This document shows positions 11,751 through 24,318 of a stretch of 64,000 nucleotides of DNA, in pieces. The notes beneath the pieces are model-generated. The model saw nothing but the letters and a program-made list of their open reading frames with translations, made no database searches and was not told the DNA's origin. A program made the position numbers and the translations under genes. The stretch comes from an uncultured bacterium. GTDB taxonomy: Bacteria; Elusimicrobiota; Elusimicrobia; Elusimicrobiales; Elusimicrobiaceae. The stretch spans positions 1 to 64,000 of the forward strand of contig CASFTM010000016.1 in NCBI GenBank assembly GCA_949297775.1, written 5' to 3'. How positions within the stretch are numbered: the stretch's first letter is position 1; every line of letters starts with the position of its first letter.

Positions 11751-11961
11751 TTTATTTTTTCCTTGTTTATAGAGTAGCTGCCTTCTGCCTAAACCGTGTT
11801 TAGGCCCGTGCATTTATCCTTTCGGGCTACTACCGCACTTGGCGGGTTTAGATTTTGCTCTGTCCCTTTCGGACGGACGTTACGCCGGAGCTACGCGCCC
11901 GCCCAAAAGAAATTGCTCCGTAAACCGAAGCAGGACCGGACGGTAAACCCGTCCGCCGTTA
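11751..11961 (-). promoter_or_regulatory. Structured rplJ-rplL intercistronic spacer
   Basis: No gene is visible in these 211 bases. On the minus strand they hold several inverted repeats, for example CGGACGG..CCGTCCGG just after the rplJ stop, ACGTCCGTCCGAAAGGGAC, and CCTAAACACGGTTTAGG. L12 is made in several copies per ribosome, so RNA structure or processing here could set the L10/L12 ratio; that role is inference. Confidence 0.35.
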
Positions 11962-12489
11962 TTATTTGCCGTTTTGTTTGTCTTCCACGGCTTTGATAAC
12001 GTAGGCAAAATCCCGTATCGGAGCTTGCAGCACTTGCGCGGACTGCGCCACCGCGTTGTACAACGCGCCAGCCAGCTTGGAGAGGTTTTCTTCCTTGGTA
12101 CCAATGGTAGCCAATTGTTTAACCTGTTCTTCGCTGTACCAAACACCGTCCGAATAGCAAGCACGAAGCTTCAAAGCCGCAAACTTTTTCTGAAAGTCCA
12201 CCAGCGTTTTGGCAACGGCAGCGATATCGCCGCCTACCGCGATAGCCGTCGGCCCTTGAAAGAGCTTTTCGTCAGCGCCTTCAATTTTGGCCTGGCGGAT
12301 GGCGTGGTCTACGATCGCGTTGCGTTCTACGCGGAATTTCGCTCCGGTAGGCGCCAACTGCGCGCGCAGCTCGGCCATATCCACGAACTTCAAGCCTTGG
12401 TAGGCCGTGAAGAACAGGGTGCCGCTAGCGGTAATTTCAGAAGCTAAGTCTTGCGACTTTTGTTTCTTTTGGTCTTTTGTCAGGTTCAT
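11962..12489 (-). CDS. rplJ: 50S ribosomal protein L10
   Basis: Base of the ribosomal stalk, binding 23S rRNA and L12 dimers. The 175-residue product has the L10 pattern: an N-terminal domain with TLFFTAYQGLKFVDMAELR, the middle segment NAIVDHAIRQAK, and a C-terminal helical part ending VIKAVEDKQNGK that binds L12. It is the first gene of the long rplJL-rpoBC-str cluster and has its own promoter at about 12650. In most bacteria rplKA lie directly upstream; here they are 30 kb away. Confidence 0.96.
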   Translation of the reverse strand: MNLTKDQKKQKSQDLASEITASGTLFFTAYQGLKFVDMAELRAQLAPTGAKFRVERNAIVDHAIRQAKIEGADEKLFQGPTAIAVGGDIAAVAKTLVDFQKKFAALKLRACYSDGVWYSEEQVKQLATIGTKEENLSKLAGALYNAVAQSAQVLQAPIRDFAYVIKAVEDKQNGK

Positions 12490-12640
12490 TTTCTTGCCTG
12501 TTTTGAAACGAAAACCGCTGTGTTTTTTTGCTCAAAAATTTTATTTTTTAAGCAGAGAAAACGACAGCCACAAACTCCCTTCCCTTCGTTTTACCGTCGG
12601 AGGAGTTATGGTTCTCGTTAAAAATCGGGTTAAGTACTTC
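12490..12640 (-). promoter_or_regulatory. rplJ 5' leader (candidate L10 autoregulatory leader)
   Basis: About 150 untranslated bases separate the predicted transcription start (near 12640) from rplJ. The region has paired segments (for example CTCCTCCGACGG facing GGGAAGGGAG) and is in the place where many bacteria carry the L10 leader that binds the L10-L12 complex. I did not match the conserved L10-leader core, so the assignment rests mainly on position. Confidence 0.35.
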
Positions 12641-12646
12641 TATTAT

Positions 12647-12675
12647 ATTTTATCAATAAAAGCCGCCTATTGCAA
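12647..12675 (-). promoter_or_regulatory. Promoter of the rplJL-rpoBC-str cluster
   Basis: On the minus strand, TTGCAA (12670-12675) and TAAAAT (12647-12652) are 17 bases apart, and the -10 is preceded by TGA (extended -10 type). Transcription would start near 12640, about 150 bases before rplJ. Overlapping alternatives such as TATAAT one turn downstream also exist. Confidence 0.6.
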
Positions 12676-12753
12676 TCCTTTTTGCAAACGTTTTATCCGC
12701 GGCTCTTAGTATTATTATAGCAAAATCTTTTGGGCAAGCCAAGCTGATTTTGA

Positions 12754-13377
12754 TTATTTTTTAACCAATTTCAGCTTTTTGATTGGCGTCTTTGCCGGGG
12801 CTTTGGCGGGCTTTTTTGCACCCCGCTGAATAGCCGGAACCGGCAGGGACATCATTTCTTTTTCCCACGCAGTTGCGTTTTTTTGGATGGTTTGCACCAT
12901 TTTTTGCCGCACTTGGTCTTCGTTTTCGGCGGTTGGATATTCCCGGTACACAAATTGCAGCGCCACCGGATGCCCTTGGTATGTGGTAAAACGGAAGAAG
13001 TTAAATTCTAAAATCCCCGGCTTCGCTAAAATAAAAGACAAGCCAGCATCGTCGCCTTTCCCCGGGAAAAAGCTGTACTCGGTATCGGGATAGTTCGCTT
13101 TCAAGTTATAAATAACGCTGGAAGCCACTTCCTGCGGCGTATTGCGCAACGCATCGTACGAGCGGACCGTAAACATCGTGGAATAAGACGAAAATTTTTC
13201 ACCGGCCGGCAAGTATTCATTCAGCCATTCCCGCGAATTACCAACGCTGTTTTGCAATATATAAGTCTTGCCGACAAAACGAATGGAAGCGGAACTCTCT
13301 TTTGCAAAACCCGTTCCACCCATTCCCACCAGCAAACCAACCATTATACCGATTATTCTATATGCGTGCCGCCACAT
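12754..13377 (-). CDS. Secreted protein of unknown function with a Lys/Pro/Ala tail
   Basis: I do not recognise this family. The 207-residue protein begins with a basic residue and a hydrophobic stretch (residues about 8-24, ending TGFA) that looks like a signal peptide. The middle part is a mixed alpha/beta domain of about 150 residues without cysteines. The last 20 residues are repetitive (KKPAKAPAK then TPIKKLKLVKK), a strongly basic tail. The start has a clear GGAG ribosome binding site. It is monocistronic, lying between the LysE-type gene and rplJ. Confidence 0.75.
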   Translation of the reverse strand: MWRHAYRIIGIMVGLLVGMGGTGFAKESSASIRFVGKTYILQNSVGNSREWLNEYLPAGEKFSSYSTMFTVRSYDALRNTPQEVASSVIYNLKANYPDTEYSFFPGKGDDAGLSFILAKPGILEFNFFRFTTYQGHPVALQFVYREYPTAENEDQVRQKMVQTIQKNATAWEKEMMSLPVPAIQRGAKKPAKAPAKTPIKKLKLVKK

Positions 13378-13446
13378 AAAAAAGCTCCTTTCTGTCTTAC
13401 TAATTTCTCTTATATTACCATATTTCCTTTATTGTGTAAATAAACA

Positions 13447-14067
13447 CTACGGCCACGCAATCCATGCGCCAATGCTCCAAAAAATAACGGCTGTTATCCA
13501 CCCAAAAGCCCGGCTGTTGGAAAAACGGGCTATATCCCATTTTTTATTCAGCCACCCGCCGGCAAACGAAACACTGCTAAACACGCATAAGGTTACCCCG
13601 GCAAATACCGTGCCCAATAAAAATACGAATACGCCCGGATAATCTGTATTTTCCGGGATAAAACCAGGGAAAAAGGACAAAAAGAAGATAATCACTTTCG
13701 GGTTCAGCAAATTCATAATCACGCCGCGGCGGTAGAACTGAAAAAAAGAAAGCTTCCCCACACCCGGCCCCGCTGCCGTCCGGAGCGCTTTTTCCCCTGA
13801 CGCACGCACGGCAGAAATTCCCAGCCAAACCAAATAGGCAACTCCCCCGTATTGCAAAATTTTCAATAACACCGGAGAAGCCGCCACCAGCGCAGCCACA
13901 CCCAGTGCTACCGCCGCCGTATGAACAAACAACCCGCTCACAAGTCCCAAGCTGACGGAAAAAGCAGCTTTAAACCCGCGGCTGATGCTTTGGGCCAACA
14001 CAAATAAAATATCTGGCCCCGGCAATAAAGCCAACAATAAAGAAGCGAAAATAAATTCTATACTCAT
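13447..14067 (-). CDS. LysE/RhtB-family amino-acid exporter
   Basis: Inner-membrane exporter of the LysE/RhtB family, which moves amino acids or their derivatives outward. The start at 14067 overlaps the stop of the upstream acetyltransferase (ATGA), giving 206 residues beginning MSIEFIFASLLLALLPGPD. The family hallmark LPGPD is at residues 14-18, followed by about six hydrophobic segments. Translational coupling to the GNAT gene suggests a two-gene unit, perhaps modification plus export of the same small molecule; substrate unknown. Confidence 0.85.
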   Translation of the reverse strand: MSIEFIFASLLLALLPGPDILFVLAQSISRGFKAAFSVSLGLVSGLFVHTAAVALGVAALVAASPVLLKILQYGGVAYLVWLGISAVRASGEKALRTAAGPGVGKLSFFQFYRRGVIMNLLNPKVIIFFLSFFPGFIPENTDYPGVFVFLLGTVFAGVTLCVFSSVSFAGGWLNKKWDIARFSNSRAFGWITAVIFWSIGAWIAWP

Positions 14068-14561
14068 TTTTGATAGGCGGGGAAAGAATGACACATAACC
14101 CATTCGTCCCCTTTTTCTGCCACCAGTTTAAATTTCATCCGCAGGTACAGTCGCACAGCCGGATTACGCCGCTGAACGGATAGCGCTAGCCCGTGATAAC
14201 CGTTTTGGTGAAGGTGGTTCAATAAAGCGTGCAGCAAAGCCGTTCCAATGCCTTGTCCGCGGTAAGGAGCCAATACCGCCAAGGCCAACACAGGAATATC
14301 CGGTCCCAGCCAATCATATTCCGGAAAAAGCCGACACCAAGCCGCTCCAATCAATTCGCCCGATTTTTCGGCAACGAAAGCAAAATCGCCGCGGCAAGAA
14401 CCAAAACCTGCTATATACGCCTTCAATTCCGGCAAATCTACTACCGAAAAAGCAGGCGGCTCTATCCCGGGCGGAATAAAAATAGCCGCATAAAGAAATT
14501 GTTTTAACAAGGGAATTTCAGGCACAGCCATAGGACGCACCCGCTCAGAATAGGTTGGCAT
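14064..14561 (-). CDS. GNAT-family N-acetyltransferase
   Basis: Predicted acetyl-CoA-dependent acyltransferase of 165 residues. The acetyl-CoA binding motif A is RGQGIGTALLHALLNHL (residues about 95-111), preceded by a typical beta strand (VLALAVLAPYRG). There is no Shine-Dalgarno sequence. TTGAAA (14593-14598) and TATGAT (14569-14574), 18 bases apart, place the transcription start at or next to the ATG, so the mRNA may be leaderless. The substrate cannot be predicted. Confidence 0.85.
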   Translation of the reverse strand: MPTYSERVRPMAVPEIPLLKQFLYAAIFIPPGIEPPAFSVVDLPELKAYIAGFGSCRGDFAFVAEKSGELIGAAWCRLFPEYDWLGPDIPVLALAVLAPYRGQGIGTALLHALLNHLHQNGYHGLALSVQRRNPAVRLYLRMKFKLVAEKGDEWVMCHSFPAYQK

Positions 14562-14568
14562 ATTCTAT

Positions 14569-14598
14569 ATCATATGCAATTTGCGCCCGGCTTTTCAA
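14569..14598 (-). promoter_or_regulatory. Promoter of the GNAT-LysE pair
   Basis: TTGAAA-18-TATGAT on the minus strand, with the start codon only seven bases after the -10 element. This geometry predicts a leaderless transcript. Confidence 0.55.
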
Positions 14599-14686
14599 GA
14601 AAAAAGCAAAGGCAAACTATTTGTTTCCAAGCCCCGCGGTTGCCTTACATTTCTTTAAGTTCAGGAGTAACATACCAGATAAAAGC

Positions 14687-14717
14687 CAATAAAAAACCCC
14701 GCGGTTAAGCGGGGTTT
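14687..14717 (-). terminator. Terminator of the rRNA operon
   Basis: On the minus strand a GC-rich stem (ACCCCGC / GCGGGGT, loop TTAACC) is followed by six T residues, 20 to 50 bases after the 5S gene. The same hairpin sequence recurs at 42616-42646. Confidence 0.85.
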
Positions 14718-14740
14718 AAATTCAAGTTAAAAGGCTGGGA

Positions 14741-14866
14741 TGAGACCGACAACGATCTACTCTCTCAGCGCCGAATTGGGCGCCAATACCATCGACCCTG
14801 ACGAGCTTAACTGCCGTGTTCGGAATGGGAACGGGTGTGGCCTCGTCGGAATTATTATCAGTCTCA
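14741..14866 (-). rRNA. rrf: 5S ribosomal RNA
   Basis: The conserved CCGAACACGGCAGTTAAGC core and the 3' GAGAGTAG segment are present on the minus strand. The two ends pair over about 12 bases (TGAGACTGATAA with TTGTCGGTCTCA), extending helix I, so the exact mature ends are approximate. It is the last gene of the rRNA operon and is followed by a terminator. Confidence 0.9.
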
Positions 14867-15048
14867 TTCCAGCCTCTTATAAAAGAACAAATTTGAAAAG
14901 GAACTCGTTTTACAACACGTTCCTTTATACGTTAGAATCCTTCTCGCCGCCGATCAACGCGGGTCATCGATACCTTCCAACGTCAGATAACTTAGAAAAG
15001 CGCAAGTGTTTCACTTACTATTCTTTATCTATCTGGATTAAAGAATAT

Positions 15049-18020
<2,972 letters not shown>

Positions 18021-18355
18021 ATATTCTTTAATCCGACAGATTTTCATCTATCTAAATTGGTCATTTCAAATGCTAGATATTGCTATCTATATTTTTTTAG
18101 TATGATAACCATTAACTTTTCAGTTAATTGCGTTCTCATTGCTTAATTGTGTAAGTGTAAGTATATTCATATCACATTTAGAATATACAAACGCTTGGCT
18201 TTTCTAAAATATACTTTCATTCTCTTTGCTGCCCGGTGTTTGTCTTTATGATTTATAACATTCACCTTCTGGAGTCTTACAAGAGAAGATTGAGTATAAG
18301 TTATCTAATTTTCAAAGAACTACAAATTTGACGCAACATTTACACTAGGTTATAT

Positions 18356-18428
18356 TGGAGCTGATCGGGATCGAACCGACGGCCTCCTGCTTGCAAAGCA
18401 GGCGCTCTCCCAACTGAGCTACAGCCCC
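18356..18428 (-). tRNA. tRNA-Ala (TGC)
   Basis: A 73-base cloverleaf in the 16S-23S spacer. The minus strand starts GGGGCTGTAGCTCAG and has the anticodon loop TTTGCAA (anticodon TGC) and the T-arm GGTTCGATCC. No CCA is encoded. Confidence 0.97.
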
Positions 18429-18444
18429 TTTACATAAGTTGCTG

Positions 18445-18518
18445 TGGGCCCGGAAGGAATTGAACCTTCGACCTCACGCTTATCAAGCGTGCGCTCTAAC
18501 CAGCTGAGCTACGAGCCC
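18445..18518 (-). tRNA. tRNA-Ile (GAT)
   Basis: A 74-base cloverleaf directly downstream of 16S in the spacer, starting GGGCTCGTAGCTCAG, with anticodon loop TTGATAA (GAT). The Ile-Ala pair is the common bacterial spacer arrangement. Confidence 0.97.
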
Positions 18519-18652
18519 AAGCTATTCTAAAACCTTTAAAAGAGCCTAAGCTCTATAACCATCTATGTGCGAGTGGCCGACCTGAAACGGATAGCACTTG
18601 TGTGCACCAGCTTAAAGCTACCGACCTATTCTATTATCCGAAGAAAATAGAA

Positions 18653-20165
<1,513 letters not shown>

Positions 20166-20457
20166 AATTAATTACCTTTAAATCGCAAGCGGTTTAAAGG
20201 CGATCAATCGCTAACAGCGAGCTGTTGACTTTTGACTCTACTCTTTTGAATTAACTTTGGTGTCATACTATAGTATATGACTTACTTTAATGAGCTCTGA
20301 ACCGTCAAATCTAAAGATTTGTCCTTTTCAGATCGCCCATTCGCACATTGCTGTCAAATTTTCAGAGAACGAAATTTCCTCGTTGCTGTTTTCCTGATTG
20401 GAAAAAGCAATCGGAAATTTATTTTAACTTCTTTCCAGCGGTCAACGCTGTAAAGAT

Positions 20458-20487
20458 ATTATAACAAAATTTATTTCACTTTGTCAA
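20458..20487 (-). promoter_or_regulatory. rRNA operon promoter, most proximal
   Basis: TTGACA (20482-20487) and TATAAT (20458-20463), 18 bases apart, with an upstream TG giving TGTTATAAT. This is the best consensus match in the region, about 290 bases before 16S. Confidence 0.75.
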
Positions 20488-20540
20488 GCTTTTTTGAAAC
20501 TTTCTAGTTTCTGTTGCCTGACCTTTCTTACTACTCTTTT

Positions 20541-20569
20541 ATTAAAGCATATTTTTTAAAGTTTGTCAA
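20541..20569 (-). promoter_or_regulatory. rRNA operon promoter
   Basis: TTGACA (20564-20569) and TTTAAT (20541-20546), 17 bases apart, with an extended -10 TGC. Confidence 0.55.
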
Positions 20570-20882
20570 GCGTTTTTTTAACATTCAAACTAGCGCCTGC
20601 TTTACGGCTCTTATATTGTACTGCAAGTAAACCTTTTTGTACTTTTTGATTATTCAAAAAAGTCATGGCCGCTTGGGACCGGAGGGACAAGGTTTACACT
20701 AAGCGTTTTTATAAAGATTTTATAAAACTAACTTGATTAGCTCGGCTCAGTCCATCGGCTGCCTTTTCTAATATAAGGTGATGTTTCGCTGCCAAAAAGT
20801 TTTCTGTTTATAAAATGGTTTATAAAAACAAGTAAGAAGTTTTGTTATTACGTTTACAAAGATCAATTCCGACTACTCATAT

Positions 20883-20911
20883 AGTCTACCAAAAAAAGAC
20901 AGAAATGTCAA
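20883..20911 (-). promoter_or_regulatory. rRNA operon promoter
   Basis: TTGACA (20906-20911) and TAGACT (20883-20888), 17 bases apart, with an extended -10 TGG. Confidence 0.55.
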
Positions 20912-20997
20912 GACCCATTTTTCTAATTTTCAAAAATTTGAAAAAGGGCTCTTGAAAACTTCCGCGGAAACAAACCTTTTTGTTTCCTTATAAGTCT

Positions 20998-21026
20998 AGT
21001 ATAGATAATTTTGTGCTGTTTGTCAA
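20998..21026 (-). promoter_or_regulatory. rRNA operon promoter
   Basis: TTGACA (21021-21026) and TATACT (20998-21003), exactly 17 bases apart. Confidence 0.65.
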
Positions 21027-21120
21027 CTCTTTTTTCTCCGTCGGAGAAATTGAATTTTGTTCAGCGTTTGCAATTTTTTTGCGCGCTTTTTCCAGCAAAT
21101 TATCTCGTCTAGACAGTTAT

Positions 21121-21149
21121 AGTTTATCAAAAAGAATAGGTAACGTCAA
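21121..21149 (-). promoter_or_regulatory. rRNA operon promoter, most distal candidate
   Basis: TTGACG (21144-21149) and TAAACT (21121-21126), 17 bases apart, with TGA before the -10. Confidence 0.4.
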
Positions 21150-21230
21150 CTTTTTTCATCTCATTATAAATATAACCAAATTTATCCGTTTTGAAACCAC
21201 AATGTTTTTTAAAAAGGCCGGTATACTACC

Positions 21231-21246
21231 GTACGCGCGCGCGTAC
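21231..21246. repeat. 16-bp alternating purine-pyrimidine palindrome
   Basis: GTACGCGCGCGCGTAC is a perfect palindrome in otherwise AT-rich DNA, embedded between TATACTACC and TATAATATT. It could bind a dimeric protein or form left-handed DNA; function unknown. Confidence 0.6.
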
Positions 21247-21383
21247 TATAATATTACCCTCATATTATTCCTTAACACGCTTAACAGCCCAGGAGTAGAA
21301 AATAATTTGTACTCCGGGGCGTCTTAATACACTAAATTTCCTAAGGAAAAACGCCTTTTCTTTGCTTCTGCTTTCCCCAATAA

Positions 21384-21421
21384 AAAAGAAGGATGCGCCG
21401 AAGCGCAACCCTTCTTCATTT
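21384..21421 (-). terminator. Terminator-like hairpin upstream of the rRNA promoters
   Basis: On the minus strand AAGAAGG..GCGC-TTCG-GCGC..CCTTCTT is followed by TTTTTTATT. It would stop transcripts entering from the right, insulating the rRNA promoters from the small transcript that ends at 21473. Confidence 0.7.
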
Positions 21422-21472
21422 TTTGTTGTACCCGTTTTGTTTTTCACTCCGGGCAAGCCGGTATGAAATCTT

Positions 21473-21626
21473 TAATAAAAAACCCCCGCTTTTTTATCTA
21501 AGCGGGGGTTTAAAATAAAACTAAATCTAATTATGCCAAACACCCGCACCCAACAAAATTACCCTTTAGACCGTTAAACGATTTAAAGGAATAATAATTG
21601 TTGCAATGAATGGTATTTAGCTGCAT
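21473..21626 (-). ncRNA. Independent small transcript (small RNA or 31-residue leaderless peptide)
   Basis: A near-consensus promoter, TTGACA (21656-21661), 17 bases, CATAAT (21633-21638), points left, and 110 bases further on a strong terminator (CCCCCGCTTA..AAGCGGGGG then T6, 21473-21512) closes the unit. Inside is a palindrome-like hairpin (CCTTTA..CGTT..AACG..TAAAGG). The predicted start falls on an ATG at 21626 that opens a 31-codon frame ending TAA just before the terminator; the peptide ends NFVGCGCLA. No known RNA family was recognised. Random DNA could give such a short frame, so RNA versus peptide is undecided. Confidence 0.55.
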
Positions 21627-21698
21627 ATAAGTATTATGCTTTTTTTGTAAAACAGTGTCAAATATTTTTTCGCAAAGAAATTTGCTATTCTTATTAAT

Positions 21699-22703
21699 AT
21701 GGATTTGCAAACACTTTTAAAGAACACTTCCCGCAGCCTGTATCTGAGTGTACAGGCGCTGCCTCAAGCAATGCGCCCTGCCTTTGGCACCGCCTATTTG
21801 CTTTGCCGTTATGCCGACACCATCGCCGACACGCCCGTTCTACCTGCTTCGCGCCGGTTGTATTGGGTGGAATGCTTTCCGCATTTATTACAAGAACAAC
21901 AACCGGATATGGTCGCCCAGCTGACACACGAAATAGACGCACCCACTGAAAACCCCTATGAAACGGAACTCATCAAGCACCTGCCGGATTGTCTGGCCGC
22001 GCTCAATGCCCTTGATGACACCCTCCGGAGAATGATTATGGACGTAGTATATGCGGTATGTGAAGGGATGAAGACAGACTTGCAATTTTTCCCCTCGGCC
22101 CCCAGTCCAGAGCTACGCGCTTTTGATACCCCGGCCGAGCTGGAACGTTATTGCCGGCTGATGGGTGGAGAGCCGGGCCTGTTTTGGAGCCGGCTGATTT
22201 ACCATACTGCCCGGATAGAAATGCCGGAAAAAGATTTCTATGCATTAGGGCAGCATATTGGCGACGCGCTGCAAATCGTCAACATTCTGCGGGATTTGCC
22301 CAAAGATTTACGCATTGGACGGTGTTATTTCCCGCGGCTGGACTTGGAAGCCTTCGGGCTTACCGCGCACGATTTATTGCTTCCGGAAAATGCCCCCCGT
22401 TTTGAACCCGTTAAGCGCAAATGGATTGCCTGGGGGCTTAAAAATTTAAAAAGCGGAAAGGCTTACTTTCAGCAACTGCCTAAAATCCAGCCTGGACAAC
22501 GGGCCGCCGTGGCCTGGCCTATTTTATGGACGGCAGACACGTTTTGGAAAGTCTACCAAACACCCTCCTTGCTGGATCCTGCCAAACGGGTAAAAATCTC
22601 CCGCGGCGCGATCTACCGTACGATGCTGCTTACCCCGTTCGTGTTAGCCAGCAACCGCGTGTTCGGGGCGTGGCTGGAACGCAAACTCCGCCGCTTTCAT
22701 TAA
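21699..22703 (+). CDS. Squalene/phytoene synthase family protein
   Basis: Head-to-head prenyl transferase family (condensation of two farnesyl or geranylgeranyl diphosphates). The 334-residue protein has the first aspartate motif DTIAD at residues 40-44 (within RYADTIADT) and the second NILRDLPKDLRIGRCYFP near residue 195, which bind the diphosphates through magnesium. No other carotenoid or hopanoid genes are nearby, so the product (squalene, phytoene, hydroxysqualene) cannot be chosen. There is no ribosome binding site; TGCTATTCT lies eight bases before the ATG, so the mRNA may be leaderless. Confidence 0.88.
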   Translation: MDLQTLLKNTSRSLYLSVQALPQAMRPAFGTAYLLCRYADTIADTPVLPASRRLYWVECFPHLLQEQQPDMVAQLTHEIDAPTENPYETELIKHLPDCLAALNALDDTLRRMIMDVVYAVCEGMKTDLQFFPSAPSPELRAFDTPAELERYCRLMGGEPGLFWSRLIYHTARIEMPEKDFYALGQHIGDALQIVNILRDLPKDLRIGRCYFPRLDLEAFGLTAHDLLLPENAPRFEPVKRKWIAWGLKNLKSGKAYFQQLPKIQPGQRAAVAWPILWTADTFWKVYQTPSLLDPAKRVKISRGAIYRTMLLTPFVLASNRVFGAWLERKLRRFH

Positions 22704-22739
22704 TTCTATTCCGTCTTTTCTCCAAAAAAGCTATACTAT

Positions 22740-22764
22740 GGGATGTGTATTTTTTACACATCCC
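22740..22764 (+). terminator. Hairpin between the synthase and symporter genes
   Basis: A 10-bp perfect stem (GGGATGTGTA / TACACATCCC) with a five-T loop is followed by GTTTTGTTCG. It may be a weak terminator of the synthase gene or a leader element of the symporter; TATACT lies just before it. Confidence 0.45.
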
Positions 22765-22808
22765 GTTTTGTTCGTGTACCCGCAATATCCATAACTTAAG
22801 GAGTTGTA

Positions 22809-24209
22809 ATGACTGAAATCTTGACACAGGCCATAACCCTGGCTAACGACCGTTTTTTGGGTTATGTACTGATGGCCGCGCTGTTGTTTGCGGGGCTGTA
22901 TTTTACAATTGCGACGCGCTTCGTCCAATTCGTCCGCCCCAAAGAAATGTGGCGGCTTATGCTGGAAAAATCCGACTCTCCTAAAGAGAAAGGGCATATT
23001 TCCTCGTTCCAAGCATTTGCCATCAGCACTGCTTCCCGCGTGGGAACGGGCAATATCGCAGGCGTAGCGCTGGCTATTACGCTGGGCGGCCCGGGTGCCG
23101 TGTTTTGGATGTGGCTGATTGCCGTTGTCGGCTCGGCTTCCGCCTTTGCCGAAAGCACGCTGGCGCAGGTGTATAAAGTAAAAGCCGGCAAGCATTTCCG
23201 CGGCGGACCGGCCTATTATATGCAAACCGCGTTGGGCAACCGCAAATTAGGGTTGGCTTTCTCCGTGATTATTACCCTCACGTTTGCGTTTGTGTTTAAC
23301 TCGGTGCAGTCCAACACGATTGCCCAGTCGCTGCAGACGTCGTTTCAAATTGACAGTTCTTTAACGGGTATTATTTTGGCGGCGCTGACGGCGGTAATTA
23401 TTTTCGGTGGATTAAAACGCATTGCGGCCTTTTCGGCGGTTATCGTGCCGATTTTTGCACTGGGCTATATTGGCATTACCGTTATTGTAGTTCTCTTGAA
23501 CTTGGAAAAACTGCCGGGAGTGCTAAGCCTGATTGTATCCGATGCATTCAGCCTGCGTAATATCGCCGGGGGCACTTTGGGGGCCACCATTATGACGGGC
23601 GCCCGCCGCGGGCTCTTTTCTAACGAAGCCGGTATGGGCAGCGCCCCGAACGCCGCTGCCACTGCCAACATTTCCCACCCCGTCAAACAGGGTTATGTGC
23701 AGGCCTTCAGCGTATTTATTGACACCTTGGTTATCTGCAGCTGCACCGCATTTATTGTGATGATGGGCAACTACCAGGCATTTCCCGGGCTGGAAGGGAT
23801 TGCGTTGACGCAAAAAACACTTACGCAAACCTTGGGCTCGTTTGGAAATTATTTTATTTCCGCCAGTGTATTATTGTTTGCGTTTACCTCCATTATTGGC
23901 AATTATTATTACGGCCAAGCTAACGTGGAATTTGTTACCCGCAAGCGCTGGGTAATGGCGTTTTTCCGCACGGGGGTGAGCGTAATGGTGTTGCTGGGAG
24001 CCGTATTGCAGCTGAAGCTGGTATGGAACCTGGCTGACTTGTTTATGACCATCATGGCGCTTATGAACATCTATGCCATTTTGCGCCTGCGCCGGCAAGT
24101 GGTGGACGTATTAAACGACTACCGCAGGCAAAAAGCCGCCGGGAAAGACCCTCTGTTTAATCCGGCTAATGTACCCAGCGTACAGCACGCCGACGCGTGG
24201 ATAAAATAA
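22809..24209 (+). CDS. Sodium:alanine/glycine symporter (AGCS family)
   Basis: Inner-membrane carrier of the alanine or glycine:cation symporter family. The 466-residue protein has about ten hydrophobic segments and family motifs such as GTGNIAGVALAITLGGPGA (residues about 79-97) and the block RRGLFSNEAGMGSAPNAAA (about 264-282). An AAGGAG ribosome binding site precedes the ATG at good spacing. It is monocistronic and closed by a strong terminator. Amino acids are probably a nutrient source for this organism. Confidence 0.95.
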   Translation: MTEILTQAITLANDRFLGYVLMAALLFAGLYFTIATRFVQFVRPKEMWRLMLEKSDSPKEKGHISSFQAFAISTASRVGTGNIAGVALAITLGGPGAVFWMWLIAVVGSASAFAESTLAQVYKVKAGKHFRGGPAYYMQTALGNRKLGLAFSVIITLTFAFVFNSVQSNTIAQSLQTSFQIDSSLTGIILAALTAVIIFGGLKRIAAFSAVIVPIFALGYIGITVIVVLLNLEKLPGVLSLIVSDAFSLRNIAGGTLGATIMTGARRGLFSNEAGMGSAPNAAATANISHPVKQGYVQAFSVFIDTLVICSCTAFIVMMGNYQAFPGLEGIALTQKTLTQTLGSFGNYFISASVLLFAFTSIIGNYYYGQANVEFVTRKRWVMAFFRTGVSVMVLLGAVLQLKLVWNLADLFMTIMALMNIYAILRLRRQVVDVLNDYRRQKAAGKDPLFNPANVPSVQHADAWIK

Positions 24210-24216
24210 TCCGCAT

Positions 24217-24249
24217 AAAAACCGGGGCTGAAACAAGCCCCGGTTTTTA
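24217..24249 (+). terminator. Terminator after the symporter gene
   Basis: A 12-bp stem AAAACCGGGGCT / AGCCCCGGTTTT ending in a T-run, just after the stop codon. Confidence 0.9.
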
Positions 24250-24318
24250 TTGTTTTAAAAAGGGCCCAGCCTGCCAAATAGGCCTTGAAAAAGCGCTAAA
24301 CCCGCTTATAGTAATAGT

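Larger units (their letters stand above)
20166..21480 (-). promoter_or_regulatory. Long rRNA operon leader and promoter region
   Basis: About 1.3 kb without a credible gene. It carries five promoter-like sites on the minus strand (listed separately), the 5' half of the 16S processing stem, AT-rich tracts, a 16-bp palindrome at 21231-21246 and a terminator at 21384-21421. Short frames here have poor composition and no ribosome binding sites. Confidence 0.7.

Noticed and set aside
20980-21456. 115- and 63-codon frames upstream of the rRNA operon
   Set aside because: AT-rich composition, no ribosome binding site, and they overlap promoter and terminator elements.
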